Assembly: GCF_900115805.1 (NCBI RefSeq)
Contig: NZ_FOXU01000009.1
Location: forward strand, 1 to 64,000
Reading direction: 5' to 3'
Length of the DNA stretch: 64,000 nt
DNA from: Psychrobacillus psychrotolerans
GTDB taxonomy: Bacteria > Bacillota > Bacilli > Bacillales_A > Planococcaceae
The notes beneath the pieces are model-generated. The model was not told the origin of the DNA and did no database searches. It saw only the letters and a list, made by a program, of their open reading frames with translations. The stretch's first letter is position 1; every line of letters starts with the position of its first letter. Of this stretch, positions 8,094 through 16,986 are shown piece by piece. Position numbers and translations under genes: made by a program.

Positions 8094-10247
8094 TTATTTT
8101 AATGCTTCAAGCTGTTTGCCTAGTTCTTGTACAGCTTTTGTTTCTTCATCTGTAGTTGTTTTCAATAATAATTTTTGTCTTTCTAGTACTTCATTCAATG
8201 TTGCTAGTTCAGCGGATATGTCGGCATCTTGTTGCTCACTTTTTTCGATCAATGAGTTAATCGGATCGAATAGGTTTTCGTGACCGACTATTCTGCCTTC
8301 ACCCCACATCAGTTTTTCTTTAGGCGCTTCTAGCACATAGTTTGTAAAGTAATTGAATACCTCTTTATCAAAGTCGTAGGCATACCAATTATTGTCGATA
8401 GCCCATAGGTATTCATCCACTGCAGTAGTTATATCGCCTTTCTCTAAAGCTTCGATAGCGAGTATAAGATTAGTAATATTATTTTGTGCATGTTCGTGTG
8501 GGAATATTTGTGCATCTTCCCATGTTAAACGAACGAATTGATCTTCAGCGTGTTTGAATGCAGCGAGTAGACCGCTATTCAAATCACGGCTTTCCTCATA
8601 TAACTTTTGTGTTGCCTCGGTATCTACCTCAGTTAAAGCAGTAAAATAATCATCATTTACTTTAGCGACCTTTGCATTTACTTCTTCTGCAAGTGCAATA
8701 GCTTTGTCAATCTCCGCAACTAATTGGTCGGAAGAAACTTCAGCTTGTCCAAAAGTATCTGTGTCAATTACTTTTTTCATTGCCGTCAAACGGGTTGTGA
8801 AGTCTAGTGGAACGACTGCTGTTTGATCGTAATGCATGGAAAGTAAACCGTATAGATTTAAATGGAATTTGAATGCTTCTGCGTTATATGTGTCCTCATT
8901 ATCAAATTGTGAATGATAATGGGTACGCATGAAATCACTGTCTTGGAAATCATTACGAAGGGCTGGAACCCCAGCAATTCCAAATGAAAAATCATCTGAC
9001 CATGTACGCAGTGGTGAAACGACAGAAATTCCATCCTTATAGACACCATCTACAGTTGGTACATTCTTCGCAAAATCCGTTAAATAACTATTCAATTCAT
9101 AGACAGAACGAATTTCATCTTGTGTTGTGTGCTCATAGGCTGGAAGCTCAAAGTTCATATTGGCAAAAGCTTTTCCTACCCACTCCGGATGAATATTGAA
9201 TATTTGGTTGTAAGCCCCGGTTGACCAGTCATAGCGAGAGTTAGAAACTCCCCATTCTTCTGCAGCGAGTGCGTTGAAAATAATTGTTTTTTCTGGTTGA
9301 TAGCCACTGTCTACTAACCCTTTAGCGACACCCATCATTAACCCGATTGCTGCATGGTCATCTTGGAATCCTGTAAAGTAAGAATCATAGTGAGCAGATA
9401 AAATAATATATGATTCCGGGTCTTTACCGATAATTTTCCCGTAATAATTATAAGACTTTCCATCCATTTTGACCGTAGATTTAGCATCGAATTTTACAGT
9501 CATCGTAGCATTCTCACTAGATTCTAAAGCCTTCTTCAGCTGATTTGCATCGGTTTGAGACATAGAAAATGCAGGAGCATCATCCGGTCCACAGACATCC
9601 TGAGCGTTAAGTGCATCTTCATCCGCTTCCGCATAACCTGCTTCCTGAACTGCAATTACTGCCGCAGCTCCTTTTAAATGTGCTTGGTAGGCAGGATAGT
9701 TTATCCACCATTCCTCGCGTTGGTTTATGTCAACTAAAACTAGCTTACCTTCGACATCTAGATTTGCTAAATCATCAGCAGTCCCTTTACCACCGTAGAC
9801 AATTTCAAGATCCTTTACACCATTCGTATCAAAATTCACTTGGTATGCTCCTAAAACAGCCAAATGCTCTTTGCCATTTTCATCTACGAATGTTAGGTCC
9901 GCTTTTTCAAATTCCCATGTGTCTAAGGTGAATTCATCCTTTGTCACTTCAGTAAGTCCAATTTTCTTCATTTCGTCCGCAATTTTTTCTCCAGTTTTCA
10001 GCTCTGCCTCTGATCCAGCAGTCCGATAACCAAGTTTTTCATTTGTTTTAAATTCTTCTAAGCTCTTTGTGAATCCAAAGGCATAGTCGACGTCGACAGC
10101 TGATAGATAATCTTCATTTACACTGATTAAATCCTTTTCAGGTGTAACCTCTTTTTTTTCTTCTGTCGACTCTTCTTTAGGCGCACAGGCCCCCAATGAC
10201 ATAGCGATTACCAAAGATAATGCTATTCCTCCCGTAAACTTGTTCAT
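8094..10247 (-). CDS. M28-family metallopeptidase lipoprotein with PA domain
   Basis: A 717-residue exported protein. Signal peptide with lipobox SLGAC (Cys21), then a Lys/Glu-rich linker. A protease-associated domain (~120-240) is inserted before or within a di-zinc aminopeptidase fold: SAHYDSYFTGFQDDHAAIG carries the His and bridging Asp, and ALAAEEWG the catalytic Glu pair. About 250 C-terminal residues are mostly helical and Glu/Lys-rich, beyond the usual M28 core. It probably trims extracellular peptides for nutrition. It is divergent from an XRE regulator with a perfect palindrome between them. Confidence 0.9.
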   Translation of the reverse strand: MNKFTGGIALSLVIAMSLGACAPKEESTEEKKEVTPEKDLISVNEDYLSAVDVDYAFGFTKSLEEFKTNEKLGYRTAGSEAELKTGEKIADEMKKIGLTEVTKDEFTLDTWEFEKADLTFVDENGKEHLAVLGAYQVNFDTNGVKDLEIVYGGKGTADDLANLDVEGKLVLVDINQREEWWINYPAYQAHLKGAAAVIAVQEAGYAEADEDALNAQDVCGPDDAPAFSMSQTDANQLKKALESSENATMTVKFDAKSTVKMDGKSYNYYGKIIGKDPESYIILSAHYDSYFTGFQDDHAAIGLMMGVAKGLVDSGYQPEKTIIFNALAAEEWGVSNSRYDWSTGAYNQIFNIHPEWVGKAFANMNFELPAYEHTTQDEIRSVYELNSYLTDFAKNVPTVDGVYKDGISVVSPLRTWSDDFSFGIAGVPALRNDFQDSDFMRTHYHSQFDNEDTYNAEAFKFHLNLYGLLSMHYDQTAVVPLDFTTRLTAMKKVIDTDTFGQAEVSSDQLVAEIDKAIALAEEVNAKVAKVNDDYFTALTEVDTEATQKLYEESRDLNSGLLAAFKHAEDQFVRLTWEDAQIFPHEHAQNNITNLILAIEALEKGDITTAVDEYLWAIDNNWYAYDFDKEVFNYFTNYVLEAPKEKLMWGEGRIVGHENLFDPINSLIEKSEQQDADISAELATLNEVLERQKLLLKTTTDEETKAVQELGKQLEALK

Positions 10248-10386
10248 TTATCACATTCCTTTACAAATTTTTTAACAACTAGCTTATTAAACGATAAAAC
10301 TAGCGTAATTACAAGAGTAATTTTCACTTATCACATTCCCTATATTAAAAAGAAAAAACCTAATAACTATTGGCTATTAAGATACA

Positions 10387-10408
10387 TTTAGTGTAAAATT
10401 ACACTAAA
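10387..10408. promoter_or_regulatory. Perfect palindrome, candidate operator
   Basis: TTTAGTGTAA, two bases, then TTACACTAAA: 10-bp perfect arms in the 193-bp divergent region between the M28 peptidase and the XRE gene, 33 bp before the XRE start. Size and place suit a dimeric repressor, most simply the XRE protein itself (inference). Confidence 0.6.
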
Positions 10409-10440
10409 TAGAGTGAAAATTCATTTTAGAGGAGCCATAT

Positions 10441-10896
10441 ATGGATAAAGAATATGTAACACAGCTTATTTCCTTGCGGATTCGAATGGTTCGACTAGAA
10501 AAAGGTTATTCACAAGAAAAAATGGCGAGCATTATAGGTATCTCTAAGAAAACGCTTGTCCAAATAGAGAAAGAGAGAGTACTAGCAGGATGGACTAGTG
10601 TAATTGCAGTATGTGCATTGTTTCATGATAGTGAGATATTGCGGTCGGTTTTAGGGGATGATCCATTAGAAGTGATTGAAACCATAGCGCATGACGGCAT
10701 AAATCGTCCGAAGGATAAATCAATGGGTGGACGTGTATGGTGGAAAGAGATTATTTCAAAGGGAGATTTCCGATTGCAACAAAACGTTATTAGTCAGCAT
10801 TATCGTATTTTAGATGATAAAAATTATCGATGGTTTAGTTCGTTTGATGAAGAGGAAGCAAAAATTCGCTTAAATGAACTAACTAAAAAAGAATAA
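10441..10896 (+). CDS. XRE-family helix-turn-helix regulator
   Basis: A 151-residue protein. Residues ~8-62 are a Cro/CI-type HTH (MVRLEKGYSQEKMASIIGISKKTLVQIEKER). The rest is a short C-terminal domain with GGRVWWKEII and QHYRILDD, which I do not recognise. AGAGGAGC lies before ATG 10441. It is followed after 16 nt by the PstS-like membrane protein, so the pair likely forms an operon in which the regulator controls or senses through its partner. A perfect 22-bp palindrome lies just upstream. Confidence 0.85.
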   Translation: MDKEYVTQLISLRIRMVRLEKGYSQEKMASIIGISKKTLVQIEKERVLAGWTSVIAVCALFHDSEILRSVLGDDPLEVIETIAHDGINRPKDKSMGGRVWWKEIISKGDFRLQQNVISQHYRILDDKNYRWFSSFDEEEAKIRLNELTKKE

Positions 10897-10912
10897 TAAT
10901 GGGGGAAATGGG

Positions 10913-12076
10913 ATGAAAGTAGAGTCTAAATTTGCGACAGTATTGGTTTCCATTTTTGCATTAATCGTATTGGTGTTCTTTGAAGGCTTCGGTGCGTTAT
11001 TTCTACTGCTTATGGGGAAAATCGATTATACTGCATTGCTTATAACTGTTGGATTGGTGCTATATCTACTATTTGTGTTTAATTTACTTCATCTTTTTCA
11101 AACAAAAAAGCGGAAAGTTATTTTTGGTTCTATCGCAGGAGCAGCCATATTAGTCAGCGCCATTACTCCTATAAAAGATGCGTATACTCACTTGATACCT
11201 ACAGTAGATGCAGAGGTGGATATAAGTAAGTACGAACCTTTTTCACAATTTGGTAAGGTTACTAAGTTAGAGGAGAAAGTGACACTTCAGCTAACTGATG
11301 ATTTACCAATATTAGACGGGGCAACTGCACTTTATCCGTTATATGCGGCCATTGCAGAAGCGACATATCCAGAAAAGGTGTATCCTTCCTACGATAGTGA
11401 AGTAATGGTGAGCACTACACAGTATGCCTATGAGAACCTATTTGATGGTACGGTAGATATGATTTTTGCTGCAGCACCATCTACAGCTCAAAAGGAAACT
11501 GCAGCGAAAAAAGGACTTGAGCTACAGATGATTCCTATTGGTCGAGAAGCATTTGTCTTTTTTGTCAATCAAAAAAATCCTGTAAATAACCTTACGGTAG
11601 AACAAATTACAGATATATATATGGGAAAGGTCACCAACTGGAAACAATTAGGGGGCAACAATGATGAAATCCGGGCTTTTCAACGACCGGAAGACAGTGG
11701 CTCTCAATCTGCGCTTCAGTCACTTATGAAGGGAATGCCGCTTATGCAGCCACCTTCAAAGGATATAGTTACAGGAATGGGTGGTATCATAAATGAGGTG
11801 TCCCAATATAGAAACTATAAGAATGCAATTGGCTTTACATTTCGATTTTATTCCACCGAAATGGTCGACAATGATGAGATTAAACTACTAGAAGTAGATG
11901 GAGTGGCACCGACGAAAGAAAATATACGAGCAAATACTTATCCCATTACATCAGAGTTCTATATTGTTACAGCAGGAACGGAAAATCCAAATGTAAAGCC
12001 GCTAATCGAGTGGGTGTTATCGGAGCAGGGGCAAGCACTTGTGGAAAAAGTAGGATATGTTCCATTAAAAGAATAG
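10913..12076 (+). CDS. Membrane-anchored PstS-like substrate-binding protein
   Basis: A 387-residue protein. Three hydrophobic helices (~8-32, 42-62, 74-92) replace a signal peptide, then ~270 residues of type II periplasmic-binding fold: PILDGATALYPLYAAIAEA, AAPSTAQKETA and FQRPEDSGSQSALQSLM (the phosphate-loop-like region) are PstS-like. It probably displays an anion-binding domain outside the cell. No ABC permease or ATPase follows, so it may sense rather than import. It is paired with the preceding XRE gene, an arrangement I have no named function for. Confidence 0.8.
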   Translation: MKVESKFATVLVSIFALIVLVFFEGFGALFLLLMGKIDYTALLITVGLVLYLLFVFNLLHLFQTKKRKVIFGSIAGAAILVSAITPIKDAYTHLIPTVDAEVDISKYEPFSQFGKVTKLEEKVTLQLTDDLPILDGATALYPLYAAIAEATYPEKVYPSYDSEVMVSTTQYAYENLFDGTVDMIFAAAPSTAQKETAAKKGLELQMIPIGREAFVFFVNQKNPVNNLTVEQITDIYMGKVTNWKQLGGNNDEIRAFQRPEDSGSQSALQSLMKGMPLMQPPSKDIVTGMGGIINEVSQYRNYKNAIGFTFRFYSTEMVDNDEIKLLEVDGVAPTKENIRANTYPITSEFYIVTAGTENPNVKPLIEWVLSEQGQALVEKVGYVPLKE

Positions 12077-12085
12077 AAATATTAA

Positions 12086-12115
12086 GTCGTAGTTTATACA
12101 CTGCGGCTATTTTTA
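12086..12115 (+). terminator. Intrinsic terminator after the PstS-like gene
   Basis: GTCGTAG pairs (with G-U pairs) with CTGCGGC over an 8-nt loop and is followed by TATTTTT, 10 nt after the stop codon. Confidence 0.6.
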
Positions 12116-12359
12116 TATGTATATTCAAAACGTACAATGTTATTTCACCTAAACCACGCTTGATAGATTCTTTCATTAAGGTGATTCTATACACCTATTT
12201 AAATTAAGGGGAAATTTCACCGATAGAGACTAAAGGGTTATAAATTTAAAGTGCGCGTGATATATAAGTCACCTTAAAATGTGTTTGACGTAGGTTTATT
12301 GGGGTATGTATGAGTGTATATAAAGCTTCCTTAATAGAGAGATAATGCGGGGGAAAAAC

Positions 12360-13886
12360 ATGAAACTAAAACAAAAAGCTGTTGTTGTAGTAAGTATTAC
12401 AATGATTCTATTAGTGACACTCTTTTTGTCATTTTTAAGACCAGTACTTTTAAAAGAATCTAATGATTTAGATAGGGATACTGCCATAGGTGAAGTAAAG
12501 AGGATAGAGAACAATATCCAATCAACATTACATAATTTAGGGAAAATAAATAGAGATTGGTCCATTTGGGATGATACGTATGATTTTATGGTGGATCAAA
12601 ATCCTCTATATATCGAACGAAACTTAGAACCTGAGACATTCGCTAACCTGAACATTAACTACATAATCTATATAGATAGTGAAAAAAACCCTAAATTGCA
12701 AGTAGGCTATGACTTAGATAACAAAAAAATAGTACCTCTGCAGAATGATTTTTATGAAGAATTTCTACCTGCTATTAAAAGTGTAGAAAATACTAGTGAA
12801 GAATTGCTTGTAATGAGCAAGAATGGATTCTCACTGGCATCATTTGAATCCATCTATCAAAGCAATGGAGATGGACCTTCTGTAGGTACTTTAATCATTG
12901 GGAAATATCTAGATGAACGTACTATTAACCGAATCGGAAAAGAGTTGTCGTTTGATTTGACGTTTCATGAAGTGCAGGACAATGAAAAAACGCAGGGACG
13001 GATTGGTATTGAAGTCACAGGCGCCGATCAAATGCAAGGTTCGATTTTACTAAAAGACTACAAAGAACAGTCATTATTGGGGATAAGCTTTAATATGGAT
13101 AGAAGCTTCTATATGGAGAAAAAGAATACAGTTAATAACATTGCAGTTTCTTTAGTAATTATAGGAATTATATTTGTTCTTCTTACAATTTTTCTGTTAG
13201 ATCGTTTTATAATCAGTCGGATCAGCAACCTCTCCAAGCAGCTTCATAATATTCAAGCAGAAGGAAATGTTAACTTGAGGATTCATGTTAAAAAGAATCA
13301 GCAAGACGAGATTTCCAAGCTTGAAAATTCTATTAATCAGGTTCTCTCTGCACTTGAAGAGAAGCATGATGAAGTAATTCAGTTAGCATTGTATGACCAT
13401 TTAACTGGGTTACCTAACCGTTATGCATTTAAGAAAGAGGTAAATAGACGAATGGATGCCTCAACAAATGAGTTAATCATTTTATTTGTTGACCTGGATG
13501 GATTTAAACAGGTGAATGATACATACGGTCATGAAATAGGTGATCAACTATTGAGAGAACTTTCGCAAAGAGTACAAATTATTGCAGCAGAAAAGAATGG
13601 ATTGGTTGCTCGGTATGGTGGGGATGAATTTTTAGTATTATTCGATCAAATGAATGATCAGGAACTTGAAAGAATAGTTCAGCGACTATTAGAGGAAATA
13701 GGAAGGGAATACCAGTTTAATGCTATTAGTACACATGTCACTGCAAGCATTGGTATTAGTATATATCCAAGAGACGGTACTACTATAGAACAAGTTTTAA
13801 AAAGTGCGGATACAGCAATGTACGAGGCAAAAAATAAAGGGAAAAATCAATATGTATGTTTTCATGAAATAAATAATAATGATTAA
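12360..13886 (+). CDS. CHASE4-GGDEF diguanylate cyclase
   Basis: About 508 residues. An N-terminal helix (~7-26) and a second near 260-280 bracket an extracellular CHASE4 domain with its RDWSIWDDTYDFM signature. A HAMP-like linker (RISNLSKQLHNI) leads to a GGDEF domain with substrate motif DLDGFKQVNDTYGH and active site ARYGGDEFLVLF, so it should make cyclic di-GMP from two GTP. An in-frame ATG lies at 12345, but GCGGGGGA suits ATG 12360. No RxxD I-site is obvious before GGDEF. Monocistronic, ending at a strong terminator. The ligand is unknown. Confidence 0.92.
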   Translation: MKLKQKAVVVVSITMILLVTLFLSFLRPVLLKESNDLDRDTAIGEVKRIENNIQSTLHNLGKINRDWSIWDDTYDFMVDQNPLYIERNLEPETFANLNINYIIYIDSEKNPKLQVGYDLDNKKIVPLQNDFYEEFLPAIKSVENTSEELLVMSKNGFSLASFESIYQSNGDGPSVGTLIIGKYLDERTINRIGKELSFDLTFHEVQDNEKTQGRIGIEVTGADQMQGSILLKDYKEQSLLGISFNMDRSFYMEKKNTVNNIAVSLVIIGIIFVLLTIFLLDRFIISRISNLSKQLHNIQAEGNVNLRIHVKKNQQDEISKLENSINQVLSALEEKHDEVIQLALYDHLTGLPNRYAFKKEVNRRMDASTNELIILFVDLDGFKQVNDTYGHEIGDQLLRELSQRVQIIAAEKNGLVARYGGDEFLVLFDQMNDQELERIVQRLLEEIGREYQFNAISTHVTASIGISIYPRDGTTIEQVLKSADTAMYEAKNKGKNQYVCFHEINNND

Positions 13887-13932
13887 ATAACGAAAACGGT
13901 ACAATAATTATATTGTGCCGTTTTCGTTATTT
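13885..13932. terminator. Long symmetric bidirectional terminator
   Basis: AAATAACGAAAACGGTACAATA pairs with its mirror across a 4-nt loop, with one G-T pair, giving a ~22-bp stem. It serves both the GGDEF gene and the convergent exporter gene. Confidence 0.9.
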
Positions 13933-13934
13933 AT

Positions 13935-14375
13935 CTATTCACGTACAAAAAAGTCAAAACCAAGGGACGTCGCAACACCAAATATTATTGCCCAAACCCC
14001 AATACTAATGGTCGACCATATCGTAGTTTTAAATTTAGATGCTCCAAGTGTCATGCCTATAAACGCGGCAACATGTGTACCGATTAAAATAGGTCCAAGC
14101 ATGAGCATTCCAGGTAAACCGTATTTATCCCAAAGTGCTTTTGCGCGTTCACTTCTTTTGGATACTTTTTGTTCTTTTCCTTCATTTCGTTTGGCTAACC
14201 ATAGTTTAAATTTATCGTAGCCAATAATAAGGGCGAGTACTGTTACCATATTTCCTATAAAACCGACGATAATAACTGCTAAAGGATTTAACCCGGAGAT
14301 AATCCCCAGAGGAATGACTAGTCCTAATTCAAGCCAAGGTATGGCTGCTCCCAAAAATACTAAGAAATAATTCAC
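13935..14375 (-). CDS. Small multidrug export protein family membrane protein
   Basis: A 146-residue protein with about four membrane helices, opening NYFLVFLGAAIPWLELGLVIPLGIISGLNPL, the signature of the COG2426/PF06695 'putative small multi-drug export' family. A basic loop (KLWLAKRNEGKEQKVSKRSERAK) faces the cytosol, and PGMLMLGPILIGTHVAAFIGM follows. The transport claim for this family rests on weak evidence. It stands alone and converges on the GGDEF gene. Confidence 0.85.
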   Translation of the reverse strand: MNYFLVFLGAAIPWLELGLVIPLGIISGLNPLAVIIVGFIGNMVTVLALIIGYDKFKLWLAKRNEGKEQKVSKRSERAKALWDKYGLPGMLMLGPILIGTHVAAFIGMTLGASKFKTTIWSTISIGVWAIIFGVATSLGFDFFVRE

Positions 14376-14550
14376 GATATATACACTTCCTTCCGTCCCT
14401 TAGTTACGATGCTGTATAAGAAAAGTTTCACTTTTATAACAACCTATTTATTCATATTATTAATAGCCTTTGATCAGACTACTAAATAATCCATATTTAG
14501 AGGGATTCTATCTTCAAAAAAAAAAATTATCTAACTATTAATCATTTCAG

Positions 14551-14579
14551 TGGACAAATGCTTAATTATGTTATATAGT
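14551..14579 (+). promoter_or_regulatory. Promoter of the first cold-shock gene
   Basis: TGGACA (14551-14556), 17 nt, TATAGT (14574-14579). A start near 14586 would give a ~120-nt leader containing the conserved hairpin. The -10 region through the leader is repeated at the second copy (17538 onward); the -35 is not. Confidence 0.55.
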
Positions 14580-14615
14580 TAAGACAATAATTAAATTGCT
14601 TAGATAGAAACAATG

Positions 14616-14680
14616 AATTCACATATTACAAAAAGTAATCGTGAGTCTTCGGTAGCTTTTTGTAATATGTGAATTTTTTT
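14616..14680 (+). promoter_or_regulatory. Cold-shock leader hairpin, copy 1
   Basis: A perfect 20-bp stem (14616-14635 with 14656-14675) encloses a 20-nt loop and is followed by seven Ts, so it has the form of an intrinsic terminator inside the 5' leader. ATTCAC recurs at 14681, just before the ribosome site, and could compete for GTGAAT in the right arm. The same leader with an identical loop precedes the second copy. Likely a temperature- or RNA-chaperone-controlled attenuator (inference). Confidence 0.75.
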
Positions 14681-14705
14681 ATTCACCATAATGGAGGTTT
14701 TTTAC

Positions 14706-14906
14706 ATGACACAAGGTACAGTAAAATGGTTTAACGCAGAAAAAGGTTTTGGATTTATCGAGGTTGAAGGTGGAAATGACGTATTCGCTCATTTCTCAGC
14801 AATCCAAGGCGACGGATTCAAATCTTTAGACGAAGGTCAAAAAGTTGAATTTGACGTTGAAGATGGTCAACGTGGACCACAAGCAGTAAACATCGTAAAA
14901 CTTTAA
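14706..14906 (+). CDS. Cold-shock protein, CspA/CspB type, copy 1
   Basis: A 66-residue single OB-fold RNA chaperone with both RNA-binding motifs, [14 protein letters not shown] (RNP1 KGFGF) and DVFAHFSAI (RNP2 VFAHF). It melts RNA structure at low temperature in the cytosol. An upstream in-frame ATG (14691) overlaps the ribosome site; GGAGG at 14693-14697 sits 8 nt before ATG 14706. The protein is identical in sequence to the copy at 17671, and the DNA differs by only a few third-position bases. Confidence 0.97.
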   Translation: MTQGTVKWFNAEKGFGFIEVEGGNDVFAHFSAIQGDGFKSLDEGQKVEFDVEDGQRGPQAVNIVKL

Positions 14907-14940
14907 TTCTTAGGAATTTTAAGTAAAGGTACTACTGTTA

Positions 14941-14976
14941 AAAAGAGATACTCTTTCGAGAGTATCTCTTTTTTTG
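14941..14976 (+). terminator. Terminator of cold-shock copy 1
   Basis: AAAAGAGATACTCT and AGAGTATCTCTTTT pair around a TCG loop and are followed by a T run. Confidence 0.9.
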
Positions 14977-15112
14977 TGTACTTTTTTAATTAAAGGAAAA
15001 TTGAAAATTCAAATAGCATTATCTTTGGTAAACTATTAATAACTCTAAGTTGAAAGAATGAATTGAAAAGATATTTTAAAAAGTGTCACGATAAGAAATG
15101 GAGAGGTGAAGG

Positions 15113-15712
15113 ATGAAAAAACTACTTTTGACTGGATTTGAACCATTTTTAGCATTTAAAGTAAATCCGACCATGAAAATTGTAGAGGAATTAGACAAGT
15201 CGATAATAGGAGAGTATGAAGTAACAAGCAGAGTTCTCTCAGTCGACTTTACGAAGGCAGGAGCTCAGTTACTACGTTATATAGAAGAGATAAAACCAGA
15301 TGCCGTTATATCCTTAGGTTTAGCTGGTGGGCGTTATAAGATTACACCAGAACGCATTGCGATCAATGTGAAAGACGGTGCCGCAGACAACAATGGTCAT
15401 ATACCAGTAGACGAGTCAATACAGCTAGACGGAGATCCGGGTTACTTTTCGACATTACCTATCCGATTAATGGTAGACGAATTAACGAAGCAAGGACTTC
15501 CTGCTGCTATTTCGAACACAGCTGGTACATACTTGTGTAATAACGTCATGTACGAGGCGTTACATTATGCTAAATTGAACAATCTAAGCATGCCGTGCGG
15601 GTTCATCCATATACCAGCATCTCATGAATTAGCAATTCAGCATGGGAAAATTCCGAGTTGGTCTCATGTAGATTTAAAACGAGGGGTAGAAATTTGTATC
15701 GGAGTGCTATAA
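15113..15712 (+). CDS. pcp: Pyrrolidone-carboxylate peptidase (pyroglutamyl peptidase I)
   Basis: A 199-residue cytosolic C15 cysteine peptidase that removes N-terminal pyroglutamate from peptides. The family opening LLTGFEPFL is followed by the catalytic Glu region GRYKITPERIAIN (~80), the nucleophile in AGTYLCNNVMYEAL (~142) and the catalytic His in GFIHIPASHE (~166). Length is slightly short of the usual ~215 because the C-terminus is trimmed. GGAGAGGTG lies before ATG 15113. It sits between the two cold-shock copies and is followed by a coiled-coil gene after 95 nt. Confidence 0.95.
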   Translation: MKKLLLTGFEPFLAFKVNPTMKIVEELDKSIIGEYEVTSRVLSVDFTKAGAQLLRYIEEIKPDAVISLGLAGGRYKITPERIAINVKDGAADNNGHIPVDESIQLDGDPGYFSTLPIRLMVDELTKQGLPAAISNTAGTYLCNNVMYEALHYAKLNNLSMPCGFIHIPASHELAIQHGKIPSWSHVDLKRGVEICIGVL

Positions 15713-15807
15713 AAGTGATACCGCCAGCTATTATATTACTGAAAAATATTTTAGACAGTTGAAACGTATATCCTACTAACTCGTATAAGAGGTAGGAGGG
15801 GATATAC

Positions 15808-16758
15808 ATGTGGGGTAAATTACAAGAACGTCAGGCAGTTTTAAAAACGGAAATTATAAATAGGGATAAGGTAAAAAGAAAGCACCAAACACTAACGGAA
15901 CATTTAGAGGTCGCATTACATAAAAAGCAAACGTATTGGTCGCGTTTAAAAAAGGAACAGAAAGATGTGGAGAATCTTGATGGGTTTTCAATCTTGCAGG
16001 TATTTCGAACATGGACTGGCAAGCAGGACGAGATCCGAGAAAAGGAATTAAGCGAGCTAGCTACTATAGAAGCGAAGTACAGAGAAATAGAAAAGACAGT
16101 GACAGATTTAGAACAGGATATAGTAGATATTGAAAGAGAGCTAGATCAATCGCGCTGGAAATCTATTGATATGGAATGGGAAACGTTAATGAAAGAAAAA
16201 GAGGGATGGATATACGGGAACAAGCAGTTGGAGGCAGCTCGTCTCGACGAGTTATATGATCAAAAGACATTTCTTACATCAAGTAGCCGTGAAATAACAG
16301 AAGCAATATCTGCGGGGCATGAGGCTAAGATTGCCTTGAGAAGAGCCCTAAAGTCACTAGATGGCGCAAAGGATTACTCTACTTGGGACACTTTTTTAGG
16401 TGGGGGACTAATTGCAACCTCTTTAAAGCATAGTAAACTGGATGAATCGGAAAATGCTATTCATGCTGCGCAGCGTTCTTTACAAAAGTTTCAAACAGAA
16501 CTGTTAGATATCCAACAAATAAATGCCGAGAACTTATCTGTTGAAAGAGATGGTTTTGTTACATTCGCAGATTATATATTCGATGATATCTTTTCTGCAT
16601 GGTCCACTCATTCCAAAATTAATAACTCGATAGATCACATTAATGAGACAATAAGCAGTTTGGAACATACAACTGTTCAACTGGAGGAACAGCTTAAAGG
16701 AGATCAAGAAATGTTATATAATATAGGAATAGAAATTGCGAAGATAATTGAACAATAA
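15808..16758 (+). CDS. Coiled-coil protein of unknown function
   Basis: A 316-residue soluble protein, rich in Lys/Glu and in heptad patterns over residues ~1-60, 80-125 and 270-316. The middle (~185-205) carries a Gly-rich segment, DTFLGGGLIATSLKHSK, that might be a short membrane-active or turn region. No enzyme motif or signal peptide is seen. GTAGGAGGGG lies before ATG 15808. I do not recognise the family; similar uncharacterised coiled-coil proteins with a central LGGG segment occur in Bacillales from memory. It is not obviously linked to pcp. Confidence 0.75.
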   Translation: MWGKLQERQAVLKTEIINRDKVKRKHQTLTEHLEVALHKKQTYWSRLKKEQKDVENLDGFSILQVFRTWTGKQDEIREKELSELATIEAKYREIEKTVTDLEQDIVDIERELDQSRWKSIDMEWETLMKEKEGWIYGNKQLEAARLDELYDQKTFLTSSSREITEAISAGHEAKIALRRALKSLDGAKDYSTWDTFLGGGLIATSLKHSKLDESENAIHAAQRSLQKFQTELLDIQQINAENLSVERDGFVTFADYIFDDIFSAWSTHSKINNSIDHINETISSLEHTTVQLEEQLKGDQEMLYNIGIEIAKIIEQ

Positions 16759-16782
16759 TATAGGTGAACCGAAAAGTACAAG

Positions 16783-16958
16783 TGCCAATGCCTGTTCGTA
16801 TTGGCGTTAAGATCTGTTTAATATGACGAAATTGAGCGTTATCTATACTTATTTCTCGGGAAATAATTTGACAATTAACTTGTCTTTTAGACAAATTATT
16901 ATGTTGGCATTGGCAACAGTATAATTTCATTTAACAGGGGCAAGTATAGATAAAGCGC
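16783..16958 (+). promoter_or_regulatory. Structured leader with interleaved inverted repeats
   Basis: Three inverted repeats fill this 228-bp gap. TGCCAATGCC (16783-16792) matches GGCATTGGCA (16906-16915). TTATCTATACTT (16839-16850) matches AAGTATAGATAA (16942-16953). AATAATTTG (16862-16870) matches CAAATTATT (16892-16900). The first two cross, so as RNA they would make a pseudoknot or exclusive folds. GCCAAT (16784-16789) can also pair locally with ATTGGC (16800-16805). A TATAAT lies at 16920-16925. Confidence 0.55.
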
Positions 16959-16986
16959 ACGTAAATTGTTCTCAGGAGGAAAACCA

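Noticed and set aside
8984-9199. Open frames on the opposite strand of the M28 peptidase (also 9611-9931)
   Set aside because: No ribosome sites, His/Leu-rich artefact composition, and they lie wholly inside a well-supported gene.
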